Assembly (NCBI RefSeq): GCF_900186505.1
Contig: NZ_LT891970.1
Location: 604,451-668,450 of the forward strand
DNA: 64,000 bases
Reading direction: 5' to 3'
DNA from: Enorma phocaeensis
GTDB lineage: Bacteria > Actinomycetota > Coriobacteriia > Coriobacteriales > Coriobacteriaceae
Shown: positions 17,596 through 26,020 of the stretch, piece by piece
How positions within the stretch are numbered: the first letter of the stretch is position 1
Layout: each line of letters starts with the position of its first letter
Notes under the pieces: model-generated
Database searches by the model: none
What the model was told of the DNA's origin: nothing
What the model saw: only the letters and a program-made list of their open reading frames with translations
Program-made: the position numbers and the translations under genes

Positions 17596-18131
17596 AGATG
17601 GCCCCTTTCTGGTGATCCAGCTGGGCTCGCCGTACAGGCAACCTAGATGGAACCTACGTACCGCAACCCATACTACCCGCTTCGCCGTGTCGCATACGGA
17701 CAGCTCGGTCATCCCGGTGCCAGCAACAGCTTTGCTCGACAACACCCAAACTACGAACAGGCGCATACGTCGCTCTAAGGTGCACGCTATTCGAATTTAC
17801 CTTCGATTCTTCGCGTCTTGGGCAAGCCTTAACGTTCATAACGGGCTCGCGGAAAGTTCGAGCTTCTTGGCGGTGGTTTTCTTCGTCAGACCAAAGTACA
17901 CCGAATCGATGCAGCGCCTTAACCTGCAATTCTTATCGGGGAATAGGGCTGTCTACTCAGGGTTTTTATTAATGACCACCGCCAAGAACATCGAACCTCT
18001 GAAGCGGCGCTCACAATGCCGCTCGAAGGCCGCCGGCGTCCATCTGAGTCGCGCAGAGAGACGTCCGCGGCAGAGAACCGCACCCCTTGGTACGGCCCCT
18101 GCCTTGGGTGCCCCCCGGCAGGGAAGCAGCC
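17596..18131. other. 536-bp non-coding stretch
   Basis: No frame shows coding character. It must contain the promoter of the minus-strand flavodoxin gene and the 3' end of the ABC exporter operon. Its main feature is a long-looped inverted repeat (17857-17995). The part from 17850 to 17975 is AT-richer than its surroundings and contains TTTTTATTAATGAC (17963-17976), nearly repeated at 47883-47896. Confidence 0.5.
17857..17995. repeat. 21-bp inverted repeat with 97-nt loop
   Basis: Arms 17857-17877 and 17975-17995 match at 19 of 21 positions; the 14-bp core TTCTTGGCGGTGGT is perfect and the two mismatches are adjacent. Could be a small palindromic mobile element or a structured RNA. Confidence 0.6.
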
Positions 18132-19979
18132 CTACGCCCTAGCGAACTGGGAATTGTAGAGCTCTGCGTATGCGCCGCCGCGCATGAGCAGCTCATCATG
18201 GGTGCCGCGCTCGATAATCTGCCCGTCGCGCATCACGAGGATGCAGTCGGCGTTGCGAATAGTCGAAAGGCGATGCGCCACGATAAAACTCGTGCGGCCG
18301 GCCATGAGCTCGTCGAATGCAGCCTGCACTTGCAACTCGGTACGGGTGTCGATAGACGAGGTGGCCTCGTCGAGCAAAAGAATCGCCGGATCGGTGAGCA
18401 TCACGCGCGCGATGCACAGCAGCTGCCGCTGGCCCTGGCTGAAAGCGCCGCCGTCCTCGGGAATCACGGTGTCATAGCCCGCCGGAAGCGCGCGGATGAA
18501 GGCATCGGCGTGGGCACGCTCGGCAGCGGCCACAACCTCCTCGCGCGTGGCGCCCGGCTTACCGTATGCGATGTTATCGTGCACCGTGCCCTCGAACAAC
18601 CAAGAATCCTGCAGCACCATGCCAAACGAATGCCTCAAGCTGCGACGGGTCACCTCGCGGATATCGTGGCCATCCACGCTCACCACACCGCGGTCGACGT
18701 CGTAGAACCGCAGCAGCAAATTGATCAGGGTGGTCTTACCGCAACCGGTGGGACCCACCAACGCGAAGCGCTGGCCGGGCATGGCATGCACGCAGATGTC
18801 GCGCAGCAGCGGTCGGTCGGCAACGTAGGAGAAGTCAACATGGTCGAGCTCGACCTCTCCCGCGGCATCGACGAGCTCGACGGCAGCCGCGCCATCAGGC
18901 TCCACCTCCGCGGCATCAAGCAGCTCGAACAGGCGCCGCGCCGAGGCGAAGGCGGTCTGGATCTGGGTGATCACGCTCGTCACCTCGTTGAAGGGCTTCG
19001 TGTACTGGTTGGCGTACGAGAGGAAGATCTGCACCTCGCCTACGGTGAGCCGCGCAGGGAAACCGGTGATGGCGCACACGCACCCGATCACCGCCACCAC
19101 AGCGTAGATGACATTGTTCACGGCACGCGTGCCGGGATTGGAGAGCGAGCTCAAGAACTGCGCGCGCTCGCCTGCGATATAGAGCTCTGCGTTGATAGCG
19201 TCGAACTCGGCTTGCACGGCATCGCCGTGTGCAAAAGCGTCGACGAGCTTCTGATTGCCCACGAGCTCCTCGACATAACCACCGAGTCTGCCCTGGACGC
19301 GCTGCTGCATCGCAAAGCTCTTGTTAGAAAACTTGGCGATGAGCGATGCCACGAGCATCGAGAGCGGCGTGACGAGCACCACAACCAGCGCCATAGGCAC
19401 CGAAAGGGCAAGCATGAACACGAGCGTGCCCACGATGGTGGCGATACCGGTGAAAAGCTGTGTAAACCCTTGCAATAAGCCATCGCCCACCTGATCGACG
19501 TCGTTCACCACGCGGCTGATGAAATCGCCGTGGGCATGCGCGTCGATCGTTGCCAGCGGCATGCGGAAGAGCTTGTCGTTTGCCTGGATGCGCAGGTCGC
19601 GCACGATCTCGTACGCCAGGCGGTTCACGCAGTACCCCTGAACCCACTGGAAAAGCGAGGCGCCCGCCGCGGAAATCACCAGCTGCACGACGAGCGGCGC
19701 GAGTGAGTCGAAGTCAACGCGTCCGGCTGACACGATGCAGTCGATGCCACGCCCCACCAAGATGGGCACATAAAGCTGGAGCACCACAGAAATAGCAGCC
19801 GAGACGAAGGAGGCGAAAAAGCTCACGGCATGGGGACGCACGTATCCCATGAGCCTGCGGACGACAGGACCCAAAGGAGCGCGGCTGCCGCCCTGGCTCC
19901 CACCGCCAAGGCTTGCGCCGCTGTCGGCGATGCTGGATGCGACCGTGGATACCGAACCGGTCGAAGTGTAAGGATTCAT
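18132..19979 (-). CDS. Heterodimeric ABC exporter, catalytically complete subunit
   Basis: A 615-residue type I exporter half-transporter: six membrane helices (about 45-340) then an ATPase domain. Walker A GPTGCGKTT, Walker B ending LLLDEATSS with catalytic Glu, and the switch His in IVAHRLSTIRNAD are intact; the signature is FSQGQRQ instead of SGGQ. With the coupled partner, which has degenerate Walker B and switch residues, it forms one consensus and one degenerate nucleotide site, as in LmrCD/TM287-288-like drug or lipid exporters. The ATG overlaps the upstream gene by 4 nt (ATGA). Confidence 0.92.
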   Translation of the reverse strand: MNPYTSTGSVSTVASSIADSGASLGGGSQGGSRAPLGPVVRRLMGYVRPHAVSFFASFVSAAISVVLQLYVPILVGRGIDCIVSAGRVDFDSLAPLVVQLVISAAGASLFQWVQGYCVNRLAYEIVRDLRIQANDKLFRMPLATIDAHAHGDFISRVVNDVDQVGDGLLQGFTQLFTGIATIVGTLVFMLALSVPMALVVVLVTPLSMLVASLIAKFSNKSFAMQQRVQGRLGGYVEELVGNQKLVDAFAHGDAVQAEFDAINAELYIAGERAQFLSSLSNPGTRAVNNVIYAVVAVIGCVCAITGFPARLTVGEVQIFLSYANQYTKPFNEVTSVITQIQTAFASARRLFELLDAAEVEPDGAAAVELVDAAGEVELDHVDFSYVADRPLLRDICVHAMPGQRFALVGPTGCGKTTLINLLLRFYDVDRGVVSVDGHDIREVTRRSLRHSFGMVLQDSWLFEGTVHDNIAYGKPGATREEVVAAAERAHADAFIRALPAGYDTVIPEDGGAFSQGQRQLLCIARVMLTDPAILLLDEATSSIDTRTELQVQAAFDELMAGRTSFIVAHRLSTIRNADCILVMRDGQIIERGTHDELLMRGGAYAELYNSQFARA

Positions 19980-21748
19980 CGAGAGCCTCCCGTCTGCGAC
20001 TCGTCGATCTCGCGATAGATGGCGCAGTCGCGCAGCAGCTCATCGTGCGTGCCGAGCCCCACCATGCGACCGCGGCGCATGACCATGATGAGGTCGGCGT
20101 CGCGCACGCTCGCAACGCGCTGCGAGACCACCACCGTCGCAGACGGCAGCTTGCCCTCGCCCGCGGCGCGGGCACGTGCTGCCGCAAGCGCTTGCCGGAG
20201 CGCCGCATCCGTCTTGAAATCGAGCGCCGAGGCGGAGTCGTCCAAGATGAGGAGGAGCGGATCGCCTACAAGCGCACGGGCGATGGTCAGACGCTGGCGC
20301 TGACCACCCGAGAAGTTCTTGCCGCCCGCCTCGACGGGGCTGTCGAGACCCTCGGGCAGGGCACGCACGAAATCGGCAGCCTGTGCCACCTCGAGCGAAC
20401 GCCACAGTTCCTCATCGGTTGCGTGCGCGTCGCGCCATGTGAGGTTCGAGCGGATCGTGCCCGAGATGAGCGATGCCGTCTGCGGCACCATGCCAACCAC
20501 ATGACGCAGCTGCTTGAGCGGCCAGGAACGCACGTCGTGGCCGAGCACCTCCACCGCACCGGATGCCGTGTCGTACAGCCGCGGAATCAGGGAAACGAAC
20601 GTTGACTTGCCCGAGCCCGTGCCGCCGATTACACCGAGCGTCTGTCCGGGCATGAGCGTAAGGTCGATGCCGCAAAGAGCCGAAGCCGAGGCGCCAGGGT
20701 AGGAGAACGAGACGTCGCGCATGCGAAGCGCCGGCACCTGCATGGCGCCGTCCTGCCCTAGAACAGGCAGCTCGACCGGCTTGTTGCCGGCGTCGGTGAC
20801 GCTGGGCGCGCAATCCAGTACCTCATGCACGCGCGCAGCCGAGGCGCTTGCCTTGGTGAACACCACGACGAGGTTCGCCACGTACACAATGGAAAGCAGC
20901 GTCTGGGTCATATAGTTCACGAACGCCGTGACCTCGCCCTGCGTGAGGTCACCCACCTGTACCTCGATACCGCCCATCCACAGGATGAGCGCGACTGCCC
21001 CGTACATCACCAGGAATGTGACCGGGTTAAGAACCGAGGAAAGCCTGCCCACGGCGATGGCCGTCGCGGCCTGATCGGCCGCTGCCTCGCGGAACCGCTC
21101 GCGTTCGTGGTCCTCACGCGTGAAGGCGCGTACGACCCGTGCACCCGACAGCCCCTCGCGCGTGATGAGCGCAAGCCGGTCGAGCTTGACCTGCATACCG
21201 CGGTAGAACGGCACGCACTTGGCCATGACGAACCAGAACGCCCCGCCGATAACGGGCGTTGAAACCAAGAAGATGAGCCCCAGCCTGATGTCGATGGCGA
21301 GCGCTGCGACCATGGATCCCGCCGCAAGCAGCGGCCATCGGATGAGCTGGCGAATGCCAAGCGCGACCGCAAGCTGCACCTGGTTGACGTCATTGGTGAT
21401 ACGGGTAACAAGCGACGGCGTACCGAATCGGTCGAGATCGGCATGAGAAAGCTCATTGATGCGACGGTAGAGGTCGTGACGGATGTCGGTACCCATGCCC
21501 TGCGACGCGCGCGAGGCCATCTTCTGGCAAACGAGCGCGAACAGAATGCCCACCGCCGCCATCGCAAGCAGGATGAGCCCACCGTCAACGACGGTTCTCA
21601 CGTTGCCACCGCGGATACCCCGATCGATCATCCACGCAACGACGAGCGGCGTGAACAGGTCGAACACGACCTCGATGAGCTTGGTGAGCGGGCCGATCGT
21701 GAGGTTGACCTTGTATGATCGTCCATAACGTTTTATCAGGTTGAACAT
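19976..21748 (-). CDS. Heterodimeric ABC exporter, degenerate-site subunit
   Basis: A 590-residue half-transporter: six helices (about 15-320), ATPase domain with Walker A GGTGSGKST and canonical signature FSGGQRQRLTIA. The Walker B end reads LILDDSAS (Asp for the catalytic Glu) and the switch His is Gln in VVSQRVASVRDAD, the standard degenerate pattern of the regulatory half of heterodimeric exporters. It is first of the two-gene operon and lies about 50 bp downstream of the SRP RNA on the same strand. Confidence 0.92.
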   Translation of the reverse strand: MFNLIKRYGRSYKVNLTIGPLTKLIEVVFDLFTPLVVAWMIDRGIRGGNVRTVVDGGLILLAMAAVGILFALVCQKMASRASQGMGTDIRHDLYRRINELSHADLDRFGTPSLVTRITNDVNQVQLAVALGIRQLIRWPLLAAGSMVAALAIDIRLGLIFLVSTPVIGGAFWFVMAKCVPFYRGMQVKLDRLALITREGLSGARVVRAFTREDHERERFREAAADQAATAIAVGRLSSVLNPVTFLVMYGAVALILWMGGIEVQVGDLTQGEVTAFVNYMTQTLLSIVYVANLVVVFTKASASAARVHEVLDCAPSVTDAGNKPVELPVLGQDGAMQVPALRMRDVSFSYPGASASALCGIDLTLMPGQTLGVIGGTGSGKSTFVSLIPRLYDTASGAVEVLGHDVRSWPLKQLRHVVGMVPQTASLISGTIRSNLTWRDAHATDEELWRSLEVAQAADFVRALPEGLDSPVEAGGKNFSGGQRQRLTIARALVGDPLLLILDDSASALDFKTDAALRQALAAARARAAGEGKLPSATVVVSQRVASVRDADLIMVMRRGRMVGLGTHDELLRDCAIYREIDESQTGGSR

Positions 21749-21796
21749 GCCAGATTCCCCGAAAATGCAGCCAGATCAAACGCGGGTTACAACAAA

Positions 21797-21906
21797 GCGC
21801 CCCGTGCATCCGATGGATCCGGGTGCCCGGCAGAGGCTCCTTATGGCTGCTTCCTCCCGGACCTGACCAGGTTCGGAACATATCGTCACCCGAACCCATC
21901 GAACGC
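21797..21906 (-). ncRNA. ffs: Signal recognition particle RNA (4.5S-like, bacterial small type)
   Basis: The minus strand carries the SRP domain IV signature GGTCAGGTCCGGGAGGAAGC, with the GGAA-type tetraloop region and flanking symmetric loop. The outer arms pair (GATGGGTTCGGGTG near the 5' end with CACCCGGATCCATC near the 3' end). The size of about 100-110 nt fits the short actinobacterial/proteobacterial form without an Alu domain. Ends are approximate. Confidence 0.92.
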
Positions 21907-22145
21907 GCAGAGCGCTTCGATAATAGTACCTGTTGAGTCCCCTCGCGTCGAGGACGACTTGGCAATCACATCCAAGCCACTCATATCGGCGTCATCTCTC
22001 CGCGCCCGAGCTGTTCGCCCTGCCAGCATGAAGTGAGACTCCCAGCCTCTGGAATGGTCCGTAGGGGTGTGAGGGTTCGACGCCCTCAAGCATGATGCGA
22101 GACCCCGCCCATGGCATCCAGATGCACCGGGCTGCAGGCGGCAGG
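21907..22145. other. Non-coding gap between SRP RNA and the TadA fusion gene
   Basis: Contains the probable SRP promoter (TATTAT on the minus strand near 21920) and a degenerate direct repeat, AGCATGAAGTGAGACTCC at 22025-22042 and AGCATGATGCGAGACCCC at 22089-22106 (15 of 18 match). A tRNA T-arm-like hairpin at 22071-22087 lacks any acceptor stem. Confidence 0.4.
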
Positions 22146-23960
22146 CTACCGTACACCCAGCAGATAGGCGCGCGCGGCCGCCTCCCCTGCCGCAATGAGG
22201 TTCGCCCGGGCATCCGCCTGTTCGAGCGCTTGCTCGAGGGGCATGGGGCGACGGCAGATGGGCAGCACGAGGTCGATGCCGGCGGCGTAAACGCTGTCGA
22301 GGTTGTCGGTGCGCCCGCCTACCAGTGCGATGACGGGGACTCCGCGCCTCTTGGCGCGAGCGGCAGCACCAGCCGGCGCCTTGCCGTACGCGGTCTGCTC
22401 GTCCATAAAGCCCTCTCCTGTGATGAGGAGGTCCGCCCCCTGCAAAGCATCGTCGAAGTTGAGGATATCGAGCATGGTGGATGTGCCGGAAGCCATGCGC
22501 CCGCCAAGTGCGATGAGGGCGGCGCCGAGGCCGCCCGCCGCTCCGGCTCCCGGAACGCCCAAGACGGAGCGGAAGAGGGGCCGACCGGCGGTCTGCACGA
22601 TGCCGGCCCGCGTCCGCGCCGCATCGAGGGCGCGCCCGTATGCAACCATCCAACGGTCGTACTCCGCTACGAGCATCTCGGCCTCGTCACGTTCGATATC
22701 GGCAAGCAAGCCCTTTTGCGGACCGTACGTGCGCAGCGCCCCGCGCTTTCCCACCAGCGGGTTATCGACATCGGACAAGACCGTGAGCTCGCAGCCACCA
22801 AGCGCCGAGAGCGCTCCAGAGAGGTCTATATGCGCAAGTTCACGCAAGCCCTCGAGCCCGAGAGCGATCTCGTTGCCCGCAGCGTCAAGCAGACGTGCGC
22901 CCAATGCCTGGAGTAGGCCCGCACCGCCATCGTTGGTAGCTGAGCCGCCAATGGCGAAATACACCTTCCGTGCCCCGCGAGCCACTGCATCGAGCACCAG
23001 CTCGCCCACACCGCGGGTCGAGGCACGCAGGGCGGCCTCATGGGTGCAAGGCGAGTACGTGATGCCAGCTGCCTCGGCCATCTCGATCGCCGCGAAGGCA
23101 TCCTCGCCCTCGCCCACAAGCAAGTACGACGCCTCGACCGGATCGTCGAGGGGCCCCGCGACGCGGCGGCGCACGATCGTTCCGCCAAGCACGCGATGCA
23201 GCGCGTCGACGGTCCCTTCGCCGCCGTCGGCCAGCGGCAGCTGCGTGATCTGGGCCCTTGGAGATGCGTGGCATATGCCCTCAGCCACCCATGACTCGAC
23301 CTCGAAGCTCGAAGCCGATCCTTTGAAGGAGTCGATTGCAAGCAGGACGCGGAACGGCCTGCAAAACGCATCAACCGCCTGGATACCCCCGCTCCGCACG
23401 TCACACGGGCGGTTGTCATCGATATCTTGAAGCTTGTCTGAAACAGCACCGCCTGGCTCAGGGGCCACCGCATCTACGTGCACGATCCCCCCGCCTGCAC
23501 GGCGCTCGGCAAAAAATGAGCGAAGCTGCTCCGCGCACGGCCCTTCGAGCACACCCGAGGTGACGCTGAACGAATGGTTCAGGCGGCGGTCATCGCTCAC
23601 GTTGAAAAGCGACCCCACGGCACCGCCCTTAGGATCGAACGCACCGAAGACGCATCGGTCGATTCGCGCGTTGACCATGAGCCCCGCGCACATAAGGCAC
23701 GGCTCGAGCGTCACGTAGACAGTACAGCCCGTCAGACGCCAGCGACCGAGCTCGCGCGCAGCGGCCACCATGGCGCGGAACTCCGCATGCGCCGAGGGGT
23801 CCTCCTCGAGCTCGCGGCGGTTGTGCGCACGGGCGATCACGCGCCCCTCGTGGACCACGACCGCCCCGATGGGGACTTCTCCCTCGGCTGCAGCTGCCTG
23901 CGCCTCCTCCAGAGCATCCCGCATGAAGCGCTCATCTTGCTCACGGAGCTCTGCACCCAT
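22146..23960 (-). CDS. tRNA adenosine deaminase TadA fused to glycerate 2-kinase
   Basis: A 604-residue two-domain protein. Residues 1-155 are TadA: HAE (58-60) and PCLMC (Cys88, Cys91) bind the catalytic zinc, and Glu60 is the proton shuttle; TadA makes inosine at the wobble base of tRNA-Arg(ACG). After a linker of about 45 residues, residues 203-604 form a GlxK/GarK-type glycerate kinase starting RVLLAIDSFKGSASS, with GGSATNDGGAG and GEGFMDEQTAYGKAP motifs. The two activities are unrelated metabolically. The reading frame is continuous from 23960 to 22146. ATG at 23960 is preferred because GAGGAG lies just upstream; a start nine codons earlier is possible. Confidence 0.88.
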   Translation of the reverse strand: MGAELREQDERFMRDALEEAQAAAAEGEVPIGAVVVHEGRVIARAHNRRELEEDPSAHAEFRAMVAAARELGRWRLTGCTVYVTLEPCLMCAGLMVNARIDRCVFGAFDPKGGAVGSLFNVSDDRRLNHSFSVTSGVLEGPCAEQLRSFFAERRAGGGIVHVDAVAPEPGGAVSDKLQDIDDNRPCDVRSGGIQAVDAFCRPFRVLLAIDSFKGSASSFEVESWVAEGICHASPRAQITQLPLADGGEGTVDALHRVLGGTIVRRRVAGPLDDPVEASYLLVGEGEDAFAAIEMAEAAGITYSPCTHEAALRASTRGVGELVLDAVARGARKVYFAIGGSATNDGGAGLLQALGARLLDAAGNEIALGLEGLRELAHIDLSGALSALGGCELTVLSDVDNPLVGKRGALRTYGPQKGLLADIERDEAEMLVAEYDRWMVAYGRALDAARTRAGIVQTAGRPLFRSVLGVPGAGAAGGLGAALIALGGRMASGTSTMLDILNFDDALQGADLLITGEGFMDEQTAYGKAPAGAAARAKRRGVPVIALVGGRTDNLDSVYAAGIDLVLPICRRPMPLEQALEQADARANLIAAGEAAARAYLLGVR

Positions 23961-24073
23961 GCTCTCCTCAGCATTCTCCCCGCCCATGCCGAGCCGCCCT
24001 TTCGCTCGTTTTCCGTCGATGCCCGCAAGCTCGCGGCACCATATCACGATTCGATGCTATCATTACCTCTCAC

Positions 24074-24163
24074 GGAGAGATGGCAGAGCGGTTGAATGCG
24101 GCGGTCTTGAAAACCGTTGGGCGCGCAAGCGTTCCGGGGGTTCGAATCCCCCTCTCTCCGCCA
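24074..24163 (+). tRNA. tRNA-Ser (anticodon TGA)
   Basis: Ninety bases with acceptor GGAGAGA/TCTCTCC, anticodon loop CTTGAAA giving anticodon TGA, a long class II variable arm (GGGCGCGCAAGCGTTC), T-arm GGGGGTTCGAATCCCCC and an encoded CCA. Confidence 0.96.
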
Positions 24164-24173
24164 TGGATTGCAT

Positions 24174-24216
24174 ACGAGTCCCGCCCGGCAAGCCGGACGG
24201 GACTCGTGCTCGTTTT
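24174..24216 (+). terminator. Rho-independent terminator after tRNA-Ser
   Basis: Fifteen-base arms 24174-24188 and 24193-24207 (one mismatch) with a 4-nt loop, followed by GCTCGTTTTCT. Confidence 0.85.
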
Positions 24217-24415
24217 CTCACTTTTGACCCATGCTCCTCAGGCACTGCTCAGGCGCGGAGTCCCTTCGGGCCCCTGCAAAACAGAGGCGCCCCTGCATCC
24301 AAAACACCGAAGCCCTTTACCAATCAAGCAAATCCCTTGCAATCAAGTATGGACTTTGCGATCACGCGAATCCCGTGTCGCCAAGTTCGACAATGCGGTC
24401 AGTAAAGCTCTTCCA

Positions 24416-24480
24416 AAAGCATCGCATGTCCGTCAAATCTCTCTGCATTTCAGGCCGTTTTGACGGATGTGCGATGCTTT
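24416..24480. repeat. Palindromic repeat, copy 1 (22-bp arms, 21-nt loop)
   Basis: Arms 24416-24437 and 24459-24480 match at 20 of 22 positions. The arm sequence AAAGCATCGCATGTCCGTCAAA is shared, with one substitution, by a second copy at 25798. The surrounding 24217-24577 holds no other recognisable gene; it includes the promoter of the nuclease-like gene. Confidence 0.8.
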
Positions 24481-24577
24481 CGAAATTCGCGAACAGCACC
24501 TTTAGCTCAAAGCTTCCCACTCTCCATATGGTGTGCTAGAACGATGTGTACATCGCACGACGCAAGGAGGGCACAGT

Positions 24578-25657
24578 ATGGACCTTCCCATCGTTCTATC
24601 TCATAAAACAGCTTGGCGCATTTATCACGCCCGCACCGTTGTCGAGCGTCGTACGAAATGGCTGGCAAGCGCCCGTGATGCCGGCATGCGCCCGCAGGAT
24701 AACGTGCCGCTTCTCTCGGTCGATCCCTTTGGCAACGCCATCGACCTTGAGCCCCTTTTCTCGGACATTGGTTTGAACGATGCCGGTACGTGCCCTCGCG
24801 CTATAGCGCGCACGGTCCGTCAGGCGATTTCCCGTTGGAGCGTGGCGCATGATGAAGACGCCTCGCTGGATCTCCTGGTTTCTTTTCCATCGGACCGGAC
24901 CGGATCCAAAGCGGTCGCCACGCATGTGCTCGGCAATCTGATAACCGCCGAACTTGTTCTTCCCCTAGCTCCAAACGCCCTCATAGTCTGCGAACCGCTT
25001 TGCTTCGTCCAAGCGGCCACATGGATGTCACCGCTCGAATTGATTGAGTATGGATACGAGCTTTGCGGACGGTACACCATCTTGGAGGATGACGACTATG
25101 TCGAACACGAGCCGTTCCTCTCACGGGCCGCGTTACGCGCATGGATCGACGCGCATCCGAATGCGCCTGGAGCGCAGAGGGCACGGCGAGCTCTTGCAAG
25201 CGTTCGCGACGGGTCGCGTTCTCCCATGGAAACTGGCACAGCCATGATGATCGCTTGTCCTCGAAAACTCGGCGGGCTCCGATTCCGTGGATTCGAGCTG
25301 AATAAGCGCATCGACGTTCCACGCGAACATGCCCGCTTCACCACATCGAGTTTCTTCGAAATCGATCTCTACATCGCACGTGCAAAAGCCGGAGTCGAAT
25401 ATAACGGGCAAGCGCATGAGGAGACGACGCGAAGTGCCCACGACGCGGAGCGGCACGGAGCGCTCAGCATGATGGGCTATACCATGTTCACGCTCACGCG
25501 CGGACAGTTTTCCAGCCAGCTGAAGCTACGGCGAGCGCTGAACACCATCGCAGCGGCATGCAATATCCCCGTCGACGACTCGCTGGCGTTTCAGAGCGCA
25601 CAGAACGAGCTCAGGCTCTTCGTTATAAGACGATGGGCTACAAATCGGGAAAAATGA
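24578..25657 (+). CDS. DUF559/Vsr-like nuclease-fold protein
   Basis: A 359-residue soluble protein. The C-terminal third carries a PD-(D/E)XK-like core of the DUF559/very-short-patch-repair type: SPMETGTAMM (about 215-225), FFEIDLYIARAKAGVEYNGQ (about 267-286) and the closing GYTMFTLTRGQF motif. The N-terminal 200 residues are not recognised. Asp in EIDLY and Glu in VEYNG could bind metal; the usual Lys is Asn, so activity is uncertain. AAGGAGGG precedes ATG at 24578. It stands alone, bracketed by two copies of a palindromic repeat, which suggests a mobile or defence-type cargo, but this is inference. Confidence 0.7.
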   Translation: MDLPIVLSHKTAWRIYHARTVVERRTKWLASARDAGMRPQDNVPLLSVDPFGNAIDLEPLFSDIGLNDAGTCPRAIARTVRQAISRWSVAHDEDASLDLLVSFPSDRTGSKAVATHVLGNLITAELVLPLAPNALIVCEPLCFVQAATWMSPLELIEYGYELCGRYTILEDDDYVEHEPFLSRAALRAWIDAHPNAPGAQRARRALASVRDGSRSPMETGTAMMIACPRKLGGLRFRGFELNKRIDVPREHARFTTSSFFEIDLYIARAKAGVEYNGQAHEETTRSAHDAERHGALSMMGYTMFTLTRGQFSSQLKLRRALNTIAAACNIPVDDSLAFQSAQNELRLFVIRRWATNREK

Positions 25658-25797
25658 TAAACCCGGAATTCGATACCGCCAGTTAGGGACTCTACAGCGG
25701 TGGAACCCCGCATGGCGCGGCATGCGATGGTGCGGCTCGCGGCGACGCAACCCGCAACGATAGAGCAGAGCACTTCGGTAGGTTGAACCACCATGAG

Positions 25798-25861
25798 AAA
25801 GCATCGCATATCCGTCAAATTCGCCCTTAATTTCGCGACTTTTGATGGATATGCGATGGCT
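25798..25861. repeat. Palindromic repeat, copy 2 (22-nt left arm, 21-nt loop)
   Basis: Left arm 25798-25819 (AAAGCATCGCATATCCGTCAAA) and right arm 25841-25861 pair over an 18-bp core with one mismatch. Geometry and arm sequence match the copy at 24416, while the loops differ. Confidence 0.8.
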
Positions 25862-25902
25862 GCGCCCCCGAGGAGACGCCGAACAAGGCCAATTCTCAAA
25901 AC

Positions 25903-25930
25903 CGGGGCGCCCCAAAACGGAAGCGCCCCG
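25903..25930. terminator. GC-rich hairpin downstream of the nuclease-like gene
   Basis: Perfect 8-bp stem CGGGGCGC (25903-25910) with 25923-25930, 12-nt loop, between convergent genes. No U-tract, so the terminator role is tentative. Confidence 0.4.
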
Positions 25931-25956
25931 CTACATGCTGCCCAAAACACCGGATA

Positions 25957-25996
25957 CTCGGCACGAAGCATCGAACAAGAAACTCAAAGTGCCGAG
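25957..25996 (-). terminator. Probable ilvE terminator hairpin
   Basis: Eight-base arms CTCGGCAC (25957-25964) and GTGCCGAG (25989-25996) with a 24-nt loop, about 25 bp downstream of the ilvE stop on the minus strand. No strong U-tract. Confidence 0.4.
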
Positions 25997-26020
25997 CACG
26001 CAAATCAAAGCGCTGGTCAA

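Noticed and set aside
22071..22087. tRNA T-arm-like hairpin GAGGGTTCGACGCCCTC
   Set aside because: No matching acceptor stem, anticodon arm or CCA can be built around it.
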